Below are positions 46,618 to 55,795 of a stretch of DNA of 64,000 nucleotides, in pieces; the first letter of the stretch is position 1; every line of letters begins with the position of its first letter. Under the pieces are notes generated by a model that was given only the letters and a program-made list of their open reading frames with translations, did no database searches and was not told where the DNA came from. Source of the stretch: an uncultured Pedosphaera sp. (lineage in GTDB: Bacteria > Verrucomicrobiota > Verrucomicrobiia > Limisphaerales > Pedosphaeraceae); contig CAIXFN010000081.1 in NCBI GenBank assembly GCA_903918755.1, forward strand, positions 62,001-126,000, given 5' to 3'. The position numbers and the translations under genes were made by a program.

Positions 46618-47682
46618 TCAGGGCTTGATCGCGACCTTCAGCACGCCATCGGCGCGACTGCCGAAGAGTTCGTAACCCTGCTGGATGTCAGCCAGGGAAA
46701 ACCGGTGGGTGATGAGCGGAGTGGGATCGAACCGTCCACCGGCCACGAGACTGAGGAGGCGGCGCATCCGCTCCTTGCCGCCGGGACACAGCGTGGTGAC
46801 GATGCGATGATCCCCCAGGCCGGCCGCGAAGGCATCGCCCGGCAATTGCAGTTTTCCGGAGTAAACCCCCAGACTGGAGAGCGTGCCGCCCGGCCGCAGG
46901 CAGCGGAGCGAATTCTCGAAGGTCAACGGCGTCCCGAGGGCTTCGATGGCCACGTCCGCCCCGCCACCGGTCAATCGTCGGACCTCCGCCACCACGTCCA
47001 CGGCGCGATAGTCGAGCGCCACATCCGCCCCCATCCGGCGCGCCATCGCGAGCCGGTGATCATCCCCGTCCACGCCTATGACGAGCGCCGCGCCTTGCAA
47101 CCGCGCCCCGGCCGTGGCGCACAGCCCGATGGGCCCCTGGGCGAATACGACAACGGCGTCGCCAATGCGGACGGGCGCGGCTTCCGCTCCCCCGATGCCG
47201 GTGGAGGCAATATCCGCCAGGAGGACCGCCTGTTCATCAGTCAGCCCATCCGGGATCTTCGCCAGATTGGCCTGGGCGGACGGCACGAGCAGATATTCCG
47301 CCTGCGCGCCGTTGATGGTATTGCCAAATCGCCAGCCACCGATGGCCTCGTAGCCATCGCCATGACCGCATTGGGAAAGATGGCCGGAAAGGCAGGCGCG
47401 GCATTGACCGCAGGGGGTGATGGCCCCCACCAGCACGCGGTCACCGACGGCATACCCGGTCACACCCAACCCTAGTTCCACAATCACCCCGACCGGCTCA
47501 TGGCCAATGACCAACCCCTTGCGCACGGGATACTCGCCGCGGACAATGTGCAGATCCGTACCGCAAATGGTGGTGAGCGTGACTCGGATGACCGCCTCCC
47601 CCACCCCGGCATGCGGGCGCGGAACTTCTTCCACCGCAATATCCCCCACTCCCCGAAAAACAGTGGCCCGCATCATTTCCAT
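46618..47682 (-). CDS. Zinc-dependent alcohol dehydrogenase family protein
   Basis: About 354 residues from the ATG at 47682 (MEMMRATVFRG), which has AAAGGAA upstream; the open frame continues to 47922 but the family starts here. Catalytic-zinc ligands lie in TICGTDLHI and VIGHEPVG; the structural-zinc lobe is CGQCRACLSGHLSQC. The nucleotide-binding fold has FAQGPIGLCATAGARLQGA. The GHEPVG and GDGYEAIGGWRFGNTING wording resembles the medium-chain family near threonine and alcohol dehydrogenases. It is NAD(P)-linked and cytosolic; the substrate is unknown. It converges on the DUF1552 gene with 12 bp between stops. Confidence 0.92.
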   Translation of the reverse strand: MEMMRATVFRGVGDIAVEEVPRPHAGVGEAVIRVTLTTICGTDLHIVRGEYPVRKGLVIGHEPVGVIVELGLGVTGYAVGDRVLVGAITPCGQCRACLSGHLSQCGHGDGYEAIGGWRFGNTINGAQAEYLLVPSAQANLAKIPDGLTDEQAVLLADIASTGIGGAEAAPVRIGDAVVVFAQGPIGLCATAGARLQGAALVIGVDGDDHRLAMARRMGADVALDYRAVDVVAEVRRLTGGGADVAIEALGTPLTFENSLRCLRPGGTLSSLGVYSGKLQLPGDAFAAGLGDHRIVTTLCPGGKERMRRLLSLVAGGRFDPTPLITHRFSLADIQQGYELFGSRADGVLKVAIKP

Positions 47683-47813
47683 ACTCACGGTTCCTTTCGG
47701 CAGGCCATGGTCCGCTGCGCCTGCCAAAGTAAACATGCACCAGAAATCCATAGGTGATTCCCGGAACTTGGCAAAGACTGACCCTGATTTGGCGGGAAAT
47801 ACAACGGGCGGGA

Positions 47814-50504
47814 TTATTGCGAAAGGACGCGGAAAAAACCCTGACCCACGGAACCGAGCGGGACCGAGAAAGTGATTTCCCCGTTGGGGGTGGTGGCGAG
47901 CGGAAAACTGGCGGTTGACCAATCCACCAGGTTGTCACTGGTCTGGACCACGAAATTGGGAAGGTCCAAATCGGTAAGCGCCACGCCATCCGCGGGGCTG
48001 AAGGCAAACTGGAGGTCGGAGCCGGACGGAGGCAAAATTAGGCGCAACGATTGCGGCACGACGACACGGACCGGGATATCCAAACTGACAGAGGCGAGCG
48101 AGTTGGTCACCACCACGGAGTAGCTCCCGGCGTCAGCGCGTTGGGCCGAAACGAGCGACAGCGTGTCATTGGTGGCACCCGGAAGCAGAACTCCATCCTT
48201 GAACCATTGGTAGGCAAAGGGCGCGAGACCCACAGCGGTAACCACCAATTGGGCGTCGCCGCCGGCCGGAAGCGTGAGGCGGGAAAAATTGGCCTCGGCC
48301 TGGAGCACGGTCCCGACCCACCCGCCGGAATTGATGATAACACTTCCCGCCCCGATGATGGCGGCACCGCCGCCACCCGTCACCACGGCGCCCCCGGTCT
48401 GGATGGTGATCGCACTGTTGCCTCCCTGGCTACCGTTGGCGGAGAACTGGGTAACGGCACCGGAACCGAGATAAATGTTCTGCGCGGCGAGGACCGTGAT
48501 ATTGCCCGGCACTTCGGGCGAGCCCGGGAGGGTCGTGGCCAGCAGTCCGTTTCCGGGAACGAGAAAGGAGGCGGTCTGCACCGGATTGCCAAAGTACTCC
48601 GTCACGAACGTGGCGCCGGACCCCGGTTGACTGATATCCACGTTGCCGTTGAAGGATTGCACCCGGATATTGCCCCCGTCGAAAGTGGCCACCCGCGAGC
48701 CATTGATGCGGATGTCGCCGAGGGCGAGCAAAGAGACATCAGCCTTCGCTGAGGAATAGATGCCCGTGGGGGCATTCCCGGGGTTCTGCCAACCGGGCAG
48801 GCCGGCATTGATCGCTCCTTGCGCGACCACATTGATCGCTCCGCCAGCGAGGGAGCAGATCGTGTTCGAAACCAGGAGCAGATTGCCGCGGAGCGCTAGT
48901 TTGAGATCGGCGCCGCGGCCAAAGGATGCCAGGGCGGGGTTGTTGCCGGGACCGACCGATCGGAGACTGGAGAAAGCGCCCAAGCTAAGATTGCCCGCGG
49001 AAACATTGAGGGCACCAGGGCCGTTGATGACTCCATCCTGGGCCGCAGCGGCGGCCGGGCTTACAATGTCTCCGTTCACGTTCAGGATGCTGACGTCGGT
49101 GGGCGCCAGGTTTTGGAGGGAGAAGCCGGGCAAGATGAAATTGCCACCGATGACAATATGGGCCGGTTTGGGGGAACCCAGAAACACGCCATTCAGGTCG
49201 CCTGATAGATTGCATAGAACGGGCTGCGAATCGACCAAGTGCAGTGGTACTGGCGCGTGGTCACTGAGTCCGAAACTTCCGGGCCCCTGATACTGGCGGC
49301 TGGCACTGTCCGACAGCACCACCTGAACGAGGCCACCGGAGGATCGGGTGCTGAAGAGCGAACCGCCGTTGGTGGTGGCGATATCCAATTGCCCGGTCGC
49401 CGCCGGAAACAGCAACAGGTCATCCGCGATACCGATCCCGCCGGCGCCAGCCCGGATCGTGAGCGCATCCGGAAAGATCGACGGGATCACCTGCTCCGCC
49501 CCACCGGAATTCCGGGGCCGGTTGGCACAGGTGAATTGGACTGCGTTTCCGGCCGACAGACTTAAGGACGCCGCGGGGGAATAGTCAAAATAATGATGAA
49601 AAGGCGCGCTGGAGGATCCCAGCGCATTAAAAATGCCATTGGGATTACGCACTTCCTGCAACACGATGTCGTGCCCGGCTTCGACGGTCCAACTGCCGGC
49701 CACCAGACTCAGGGCCAGTTGCGCCGTTGGGAGACCGGCATTTAGTCCCGCGGTTATCGTCCCCACTCCGTTCCGGAGGACATAATGTCCGGTGACATTG
49801 CCGCCCGCGATCAAGCTCACGTTCCCGGGAGCGGCACCAAACGCGCCGCTGCCCCCGTCCGTACTCACTCCGCCCGTGGGCAGGAAGCTGGCAATATCCT
49901 GCCCGGCGGTGATGGTGACATCACCCCCGGCGGCCGAACTGATGCCACCCAACCCGGAATCCACGGTGTACGGGTTTTGCGGGTTGGCGAGAAAAACAAA
50001 CCCATCGGCCCGGGTGCCCGTCAAAACACCGCCGGTGAGGGCGGTAACCTGAAGATTTCCTCCGCCGGTGGTGTGGATGAAACCAGTGCCGACCGTTACG
50101 CCATTGCCGGCGACAATCCCGATGCTTCCATTGATGGTCGCCAGCGTGGCCGAACCTTGCAGGCTGACATTACCGGTCCCGGGAACGGCGTTTCCAGGCG
50201 AGGCGGGATTGGCCCCGGCCACGAAGCTCACGGTCCAACCCGTGCCGGCGGAGATGCCCGCGTGATCCGCGATCAGGATATTGTTGCCAGCCTGCACCAA
50301 CAACTGGCCGGAGGGAGTCCCGGGCGGCAGGGCGGGAAGGGTCAGGTTGCCGCCAGAGAAAATCACATCACCCGGAACTTGCAGGAGAATGGTGGACTGT
50401 CCCGCATAACTGGCAAAGGAAGTGACCGTGAGATTCTGGCCCGGGGCAGAAAAAATGGCGCTACCTGACAAGAGGACCACCAGGGCGAAGACGCGACGCT
50501 GCAT
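47814..50504 (-). CDS. Secreted filamentous-haemagglutinin-like beta-helix protein with C-terminal Ig-like domain
   Basis: An 896-residue protein with a leader (FALVVLLSGSAIFSAPGQ). Most of it is low-complexity Gly/Ala/Ser/Thr/Asn-rich repeats of the kind GGNLQVTALTGGVLTG, GGDVTITAGQDIAS, GNVSLIAGGNVTG and LPAGGDAQLVVTAVG, as in filamentous-haemagglutinin-like parallel beta-helices. An Ig-like domain follows at about 745-820 (APFAYQWFKDGVLLPGATND, AQRADAGSYSVVVTNS), then a C-terminal NFVVQTSDNLVDWSTASFPL end module. No TpsB-type secretion motif, autotransporter barrel or PEP-CTERM tail is seen, so the export route is unclear. Confidence 0.85.
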   Translation of the reverse strand: MQRRVFALVVLLSGSAIFSAPGQNLTVTSFASYAGQSTILLQVPGDVIFSGGNLTLPALPPGTPSGQLLVQAGNNILIADHAGISAGTGWTVSFVAGANPASPGNAVPGTGNVSLQGSATLATINGSIGIVAGNGVTVGTGFIHTTGGGNLQVTALTGGVLTGTRADGFVFLANPQNPYTVDSGLGGISSAAGGDVTITAGQDIASFLPTGGVSTDGGSGAFGAAPGNVSLIAGGNVTGHYVLRNGVGTITAGLNAGLPTAQLALSLVAGSWTVEAGHDIVLQEVRNPNGIFNALGSSSAPFHHYFDYSPAASLSLSAGNAVQFTCANRPRNSGGAEQVIPSIFPDALTIRAGAGGIGIADDLLLFPAATGQLDIATTNGGSLFSTRSSGGLVQVVLSDSASRQYQGPGSFGLSDHAPVPLHLVDSQPVLCNLSGDLNGVFLGSPKPAHIVIGGNFILPGFSLQNLAPTDVSILNVNGDIVSPAAAAAQDGVINGPGALNVSAGNLSLGAFSSLRSVGPGNNPALASFGRGADLKLALRGNLLLVSNTICSLAGGAINVVAQGAINAGLPGWQNPGNAPTGIYSSAKADVSLLALGDIRINGSRVATFDGGNIRVQSFNGNVDISQPGSGATFVTEYFGNPVQTASFLVPGNGLLATTLPGSPEVPGNITVLAAQNIYLGSGAVTQFSANGSQGGNSAITIQTGGAVVTGGGGAAIIGAGSVIINSGGWVGTVLQAEANFSRLTLPAGGDAQLVVTAVGLAPFAYQWFKDGVLLPGATNDTLSLVSAQRADAGSYSVVVTNSLASVSLDIPVRVVVPQSLRLILPPSGSDLQFAFSPADGVALTDLDLPNFVVQTSDNLVDWSTASFPLATTPNGEITFSVPLGSVGQGFFRVLSQ

Positions 50505-50644
50505 ATTGCCAATAGACCACAGGCCGGCGGACAGGTAAAGCCTGCCAGGTGAATTCGCGGTTACTTCGGCCGGCGATCAGCACCCGGCAAGGGAAAGGGG
50601 AGTTGATTTGTTTTTCCGAAGAAAATCAACGAAGGTGGCCGGAT

Positions 50645-51064
50645 ATGAACTGGATTGGATGGGCTTTACTCTCTGCCTTGTTTGCGGGCATCACCGCCGT
50701 GCTGGCCAAGATCGGGGTGGCCGGGGTGGACTCGAATCTGGCCACCGCCATCCGCACGACGGTGGTGCTCGTCGTGAGTTGGGGCATTGCCGCCATCGCG
50801 CTAAAACCGGGCTCCTTAAGCGAAATTTCCCGGCGCACCTGGGTGTTCCTGCTGCTCTCGGGCCTGGCCACCACCGCCTCCTGGCTTTGCTATTTTCGCG
50901 CCCTGCAAATGGGCCCCGCCTCGCGCGTTGCCCCGGTGGACAAACTGAGCGTGGTGTTCGCGATTGCGTTCGCGGGGATTTTTCTCCACGAAAAACTGGG
51001 CTGGCACCAATTCGTGGGGGCGGGTCTGATCGTGGCGGGGGCCATCCTCCTCACGCGCGGTTGA
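50645..51064 (+). CDS. EamA-family small membrane transporter
   Basis: A 139-residue protein from the ATG at 50645, with AAGGTGG upstream. It has about five transmembrane helices (WALLSALFAGITAVLAKIG, TTVVLVVSWGIAAIALKPG, WVFLLLSGLATTASWLCYF, LSVVFAIAFAGIFLHEKLG and VGAGLIVAGAILLTRG), i.e. one EamA repeat instead of the two of full DMT transporters. Such half-size proteins act as dimers. An inverted repeat, GTTGATTT (50602-50609) with AAATCAAC (50623-50630), lies just before the ribosome binding site and could be an operator. Substrate unknown. Confidence 0.9.
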   Translation: MNWIGWALLSALFAGITAVLAKIGVAGVDSNLATAIRTTVVLVVSWGIAAIALKPGSLSEISRRTWVFLLLSGLATTASWLCYFRALQMGPASRVAPVDKLSVVFAIAFAGIFLHEKLGWHQFVGAGLIVAGAILLTRG

Positions 51065-51091
51065 GCATCGCGAGCGCGGCCACGCCCGGGA

Positions 51092-51445
51092 TCAAACCGG
51101 GCCGGGGCCGAGGGCGGCGTCACCGCGCTCCCCGGTTTTGATGCGCAGCGCATCCTCAATCGGCAAGACCAGGATTTTGCCATCACCGCGACGACCGGTG
51201 TGGGCGGCTTCGTAAAGCGCGCGCACCACGGTTTCCGCTTCCTCATCGTGGCAGGCGATTTCCAGCCGGAGTTTGCGGGTCATCTCCAGGCCCATGAACT
51301 CGCGGTGTTCGGGATGGGCGTGATCATGCTCCTGCCCGAAGCCGCGGGCCTCCATGACCGTCAGGCCATGGATGTGATGCTCCACGAGGGCGTTGCGCAC
51401 CCGTTCGAAATGCTCCGGCGAAATATAGGCAAGGACCAACTTCAT
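51092..51445 (-). CDS. P-II-like regulator linked to heavy-metal RND efflux
   Basis: A 117-residue GlnB-superfamily protein from the ATG at 51445. The C-terminal signature TGRRGDGKILVLPIEDALRIKTGERG is nearly canonical for P-II. The T-loop is different: it carries GFGQEHDHAHPEHREF, with four His and several acidic residues, in place of the uridylylation tyrosine region, so it is a candidate metal-binding loop. It is the last gene of the TolC-adaptor-pump operon, seven bases after the pump gene. P-II-NG proteins are known from comparative genomics to accompany RND metal pumps; the present gene fits that group. Sensing or gating of the pump by metal is an inference. Confidence 0.88.
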   Translation of the reverse strand: MKLVLAYISPEHFERVRNALVEHHIHGLTVMEARGFGQEHDHAHPEHREFMGLEMTRKLRLEIACHDEEAETVVRALYEAAHTGRRGDGKILVLPIEDALRIKTGERGDAALGPGPV

Positions 51446-51451
51446 AACCAA

Positions 51452-54400
51452 TTAATACTCCTGCGGCTCCGCCTCGAATAGCGGGTAAAGGATGGGGAGG
51501 ATAAACAGCGTGAGCAAGGTGGCCGTGATCAAACCGCCAATGATCACCACCGCGAACGGGCGGGCGGTTTCGGCGCCCACGGCATGGGACAGCGCGGCCG
51601 GCAACAAGCCGAGGGCGGCCATCGCGGCCGTCATGACCACCGGGCGAACGCGGGATACCGCGCCCTCTTGAATGGCCGCGGCAAGCGAGCGCCCGCTGTG
51701 GCGCAACTCCCGGATCCGTTCCACCAGCAAGACCCCGTTCTGAACGGACACGCCAAAAAGGGCAATGAACCCCACCAACGCGGAGACGGAAAGACTCAAG
51801 CCGGCGAGAGGGAGCGCGAGGATGCCGCCGACCGCGGCAAACGGCACGTTAAGGAGGATGAGGAACCCAAGCTTGCCCGAGTCAAAAGCCGTGAAGAGCA
51901 GAAAGAAAATCGCGGCGAGCGTGATCGGCACAATCAACGCGAGCCGCTTCACGGCGCGTTGCTGGTTCTCAAACGAGCCGGTCCATTCCAGCCGGTAGCC
52001 GGGCGGGCGCGGCACCTTATCCACTTTGGCCTGCGCCTCCGCGACCAGGGAGCCCAGATCGCGGCCGCGCACCGAAAGTTTGACGGCGATCCGGCGGGCG
52101 TTTTCCTCGCGAAAAATCCGCGCAAACCCCTTCTGCACCTCCACCTTGGTCAAATCGCCCAGGGTCAGGCGCTCGCCACTCGCGCCGAACACGGGAATGT
52201 TGCGGATGGCATCGAGATCAGACACCGTCTTGGGGGCCAATTTCACCACGAGATCAAAGCTCTTCTCCCCTTCCAACACCCGGGTGGCCACGGCGCCGCC
52301 CAGCGCGGTTTCGACCACCGACTGAACATCCGAGACCGACAAGCCGAACCGGCCAATGGCCGCCCGGTCGATGGTGATCTGCACCTGGGGCTGGCCCAGC
52401 AACTCATCGGTGCCCACATCGGCCGCGCCCGGCACCTTCTTGATGACATCGGCGATCTGGTTGGCCAGGGATTGGAGCTGGTTGGGATCCTCGCCGAAAA
52501 TCTTGATGCTCAACTCGCTTTTGATGCCGGACACCGCCTCGTTGACATTGTCCTCGATCACCTGGCTGAACTGGAATTGCACTCCGAGAATCGCGGCCAG
52601 CTTGCGGTTCATGGCGTCGGCCAGCCCCTCGCGCGTGGTGGCGGTCGTCCACTGGTCCCGCGGCTTCAATTCCACCGCGCATTCCACCACATCAAAGCCA
52701 TTCACGTCCGTGCCATCATCGGGGCGGCCCAGTTGGCTGACGACCGTGGTCACTTCCGGGAAGGAACCCAGGATGCCGCGCACCCGGGTGACGAGCGCCG
52801 CGGCGTCACTTGGGGAAATGGTTTGGGGCAGGAAGCCGCGCACCCACAGGGAGCCTTCGTCCAGCTTCGGCAGGAATTCCGAGCCGCTGAAAAACAACGC
52901 GACCCCGGCGACGACCAAGGAAAGCACTGCGGTGGTCACCACCAAAGTGCGGGCCCGGATGGCCCAGGCCAGGGCGGGGCGATACAGGGCGAGGAGTCCG
53001 CGGACGAGCCAGGATTCGTGTTCGGCCACTTTTCCCTTCACCGCAAAACTCGCGAGCATGGGCACCACGGTGAGGGCCAGCAGCGTCCCCACCACCAGGG
53101 CAAACGTGAGCGTAAGCGCCATGGGCCGGAAGATTTTGCCTTCGACCCGCTGCAAGGTGTAGAGCGGGATGAACGCGGTGAGCAGGATCGCCTTGGAAAA
53201 CAGGATCGGCCGTCCCAATTGCGAGACCGCCTCCACAATGGTGTTGTGCAGCGGCACCTTCTTGCCCTTGCGCTCCTCCAGCAACCGCAACAGGTTTTCC
53301 ACGATCACCACGGCGGAATCCACGATGATGCCGAAATCGATTGCGCCCATGGAAATCAAATTCGCGGGAATCCCGCGCAAATCCAGCAGCAGGAACGCCC
53401 CGAGCAGCGAGAAGGGCACCACGAGGGCCACGACCAGCGCGGAACGGTAGTTGCCCAGGCCAAGAAAAAGGATCAACACCAGGAGGACCAGGCCAATGCC
53501 TTCCAGCATGTTTTTGCGCACAGTATGCAGGGTGCGGTCGATCAGGTTGGTCCGGTCATAGTGCGGCACAATTTTGATGCCCTGGGGCAGGCCGCCCCGG
53601 TTCATTTCCCGCACCTTCTCGCGAACGCGCTCGAGCACCGCCAGGGCATTCTCGCCCTTGCGCAGCAAAATGATCCCCTGCACGACGTCCGGGTCATCCA
53701 CCCCCGTCCCAAATTTGCCCACCTGGCCCAACCGCAATTGGTTGCCAATCGCCACCGTGCCCAGGTCGCCGATCCGGATGGGAGTGCCATTCCGGGTATC
53801 CACCGCAATGGCGGCGATGTCTGCCGTATCCCGGAGAAAACCCAGGCCCCGCACCACATACATCTCCGGACCATGCTCGATGAAGGAACCGCCGGCATTC
53901 CGATTCCCGTTGGCAAGGGCGTCAAAAACCTGCTTGAGCGACAAGCCATAGGACTTGAGTTTGATGGGATCGATGAGCACTTGGTATTGTTTGGTCGGCC
54001 CGCCAAAGCCCACCACATCCACGACCCCGGGCACGGTGCGGAATTGCTTCTCCACGACCCAATCCTCCACGGCTTTCAACTCCACGGCGGAGTACCCTTT
54101 GGGCGCCTGCAGGGTGTAGCGATAAATCTCTCCAACGGGAGTGGCATCCGGAGAAAGGCTGGCCTGGGCACCGGCGGGGAGATTCACCGCGGCCAGGTGC
54201 TGGAACGCCTGGTTGCGGACATAATCCCCCTGCGCATCATCCTCGAAAACGATGGTCACCACCGACAAACCAAACAGCGAGATCGAGCGCAAGGAAGCCC
54301 GCTTGGGAATGCCGTTCATTTCATTCTCCACCGGGATGGTGATCAGGCGTTCCACTTCCTCGGCCGCGTGCCCCGGAAAAAGCGTGATGATCTGCACCTG

Positions 54401-54535
54401 GACGTTCGTGACGTCCGGGTAAGCCTCCACCGGCAGGCGTTGAAAGGCGGAGATGCCGGCGAAAACGAACAGCGCCAGCAAGGCCAATACGATCGCCCGG
54501 TGACGGAGCGCGTAGCTGGTGAGTTGACCAATCAT
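51452..54535 (-). CDS. Heavy-metal efflux RND pump (HME family, CzcA/CusA-like)
   Basis: A 1027-residue inner-membrane pump with about 12 helices in the classic 1+5 / 1+5 arrangement. HME-family motif in helix 4: DFGIIVDSAVVIVEN, of the DFG type used by divalent-cation pumps rather than the AIG type of Cu/Ag pumps such as CusA. Other hallmarks are TNVQVQIITLFPGHAAEEVE, GNRNAGGSFIEHGPE and the periplasmic porter region FGEDPNQLQSLANQI. The DS of the motif in place of DG is unusual. The gene overlaps the adaptor gene by four bases and is followed seven bases later by the P-II-like gene. Confidence 0.94.
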   Translation of the reverse strand: MIGQLTSYALRHRAIVLALLALFVFAGISAFQRLPVEAYPDVTNVQVQIITLFPGHAAEEVERLITIPVENEMNGIPKRASLRSISLFGLSVVTIVFEDDAQGDYVRNQAFQHLAAVNLPAGAQASLSPDATPVGEIYRYTLQAPKGYSAVELKAVEDWVVEKQFRTVPGVVDVVGFGGPTKQYQVLIDPIKLKSYGLSLKQVFDALANGNRNAGGSFIEHGPEMYVVRGLGFLRDTADIAAIAVDTRNGTPIRIGDLGTVAIGNQLRLGQVGKFGTGVDDPDVVQGIILLRKGENALAVLERVREKVREMNRGGLPQGIKIVPHYDRTNLIDRTLHTVRKNMLEGIGLVLLVLILFLGLGNYRSALVVALVVPFSLLGAFLLLDLRGIPANLISMGAIDFGIIVDSAVVIVENLLRLLEERKGKKVPLHNTIVEAVSQLGRPILFSKAILLTAFIPLYTLQRVEGKIFRPMALTLTFALVVGTLLALTVVPMLASFAVKGKVAEHESWLVRGLLALYRPALAWAIRARTLVVTTAVLSLVVAGVALFFSGSEFLPKLDEGSLWVRGFLPQTISPSDAAALVTRVRGILGSFPEVTTVVSQLGRPDDGTDVNGFDVVECAVELKPRDQWTTATTREGLADAMNRKLAAILGVQFQFSQVIEDNVNEAVSGIKSELSIKIFGEDPNQLQSLANQIADVIKKVPGAADVGTDELLGQPQVQITIDRAAIGRFGLSVSDVQSVVETALGGAVATRVLEGEKSFDLVVKLAPKTVSDLDAIRNIPVFGASGERLTLGDLTKVEVQKGFARIFREENARRIAVKLSVRGRDLGSLVAEAQAKVDKVPRPPGYRLEWTGSFENQQRAVKRLALIVPITLAAIFFLLFTAFDSGKLGFLILLNVPFAAVGGILALPLAGLSLSVSALVGFIALFGVSVQNGVLLVERIRELRHSGRSLAAAIQEGAVSRVRPVVMTAAMAALGLLPAALSHAVGAETARPFAVVIIGGLITATLLTLFILPILYPLFEAEPQEY

Positions 54536-55770
54536 GACTTGGTGTCCGTCGCCTCGAGCACGGCCTCCAACAACAGGGAACCTTCGACCACCACCTTGTC
54601 GCCCGACTTCACCCCTTCGGTGATCAACGTCCGGCCATTGCTTTCCGTCCCGGTCTTTACGGCTTTCCGCGCATAATGTCCGGGGGTTTGTTCCACGAAG
54701 AGATATTGATGATTATCCTTGGTGAAAATCGCTTTGGCAGAGATTTCGACCAACGCCCCGGCCTGGTCGGCCAGTTCGGTCACGGCTTCCGCGCTGACAT
54801 ACATCTCCGCCTTTAGCAACTTGTCGGGATTGTCCACCACGCCCCGCACTTTCACCGTGCGCGTGGCGGGATCGAGCGAATCGCCGATGTTTTCCAAGCG
54901 CCCGGTGAACACTTTGTCCGGATAGGCGCGGGCAAAAACGCGCAGGGTGGCACCGGGCTTCAGATTCACGACGTCGGATTCCGAAACATCCAGTTGCACC
55001 CAGAGCTTCGTGGGATCGCTGACCACAAACAACGGCGCAAAAAACTGGGTGGCGTTCGCGAGCATCATGTCCGAACGCACCTCCTGGCCGGGGTTGAGGT
55101 TTTTCTCCACCACCACCCCCGCGAGGGGCGAGCGCAGCAGGTAGAGTTCATTCGTGCCATGGTCACTGCCACCATAGAGGGCGAGGCGGGCGCGGGAACG
55201 GTCCCGCTCGGACGTGGCGGTGATGAAGGCAGCCTCGGCGGATTCCACATCCTTCTGGGGCGCCGCCCCGTGCGCGGCCAGATCCTGACTGCGCGCCAGG
55301 GAACGCTCCGCCAGCCGAAGATTCGCTTCCGCCGTGCGGGCATCAGCCAGCGCCTGGCCAAAATCCGGGGAATCAATTTTGGCCAGCGGCGCACCGACGG
55401 TCACCGTCTGCCCCAGACCGGCCAGAATGTTGGCCACCCTGCCGGCCACCGGCGTATAGATGCGCACCGTTGCTTCATCGTTCCAGAAGAGCCGGCCGGT
55501 CAGGCGGGTCACCGTCGCCTTGCGTAACGCCGCCGATTCCACCGCGAGGGACGATTTTTGCGGCGCTCCCTCCGCCAGGATGACGCTTTCACCCTCCACT
55601 TTGGGGGCCGCGAGTTCCGGCGCCTCTTTGACGGGCGGTTTGCAGCCGAGCAGGAGCGCCAGAACAAGGCCCCCAAAAACCGCTGGGAACAGGCGTCCCG
55701 GAAGGCCACCCGGGCGGGCGGGCCGCCCGGCAACGAGAAGATTGAGGTTCATAGGATCGGGTAGTTTCAT
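54532..55770 (-). CDS. RND efflux periplasmic adaptor (membrane fusion) lipoprotein
   Basis: A 412-residue lipoprotein: hydrophobic segment FGGLVLALLLGC with a lipobox Cys at residue 43, then the mature domain. The lipoyl/hairpin halves are RVANILAGLGQTVTVGAPLAKIDSP and LLRSPLAGVVVEKNLNPGQEV; helical hairpin EANLRLAERSLARSQDLAAHG in between; beta-barrel and membrane-proximal domains follow (FVVSDPTKLWVQLDVSES, GRLENIGDSLDPATRTVKV). It couples the RND pump to the outer-membrane channel. The gene overlaps the pump start by four bases (ATGA) and lies 25 bases after the channel stop. Confidence 0.93.
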   Translation of the reverse strand: MKLPDPMNLNLLVAGRPARPGGLPGRLFPAVFGGLVLALLLGCKPPVKEAPELAAPKVEGESVILAEGAPQKSSLAVESAALRKATVTRLTGRLFWNDEATVRIYTPVAGRVANILAGLGQTVTVGAPLAKIDSPDFGQALADARTAEANLRLAERSLARSQDLAAHGAAPQKDVESAEAAFITATSERDRSRARLALYGGSDHGTNELYLLRSPLAGVVVEKNLNPGQEVRSDMMLANATQFFAPLFVVSDPTKLWVQLDVSESDVVNLKPGATLRVFARAYPDKVFTGRLENIGDSLDPATRTVKVRGVVDNPDKLLKAEMYVSAEAVTELADQAGALVEISAKAIFTKDNHQYLFVEQTPGHYARKAVKTGTESNGRTLITEGVKSGDKVVVEGSLLLEAVLEATDTKS

Positions 55771-55795
55771 GTTGCGGGGTTGCCCCCCTTCGGCG

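Noticed and set aside
51584-54676. A 1030-codon open frame antisense to the RND pump
   Set aside because: Complete overlap with the pump gene, His/Gln/Arg-rich composition and no known motif.
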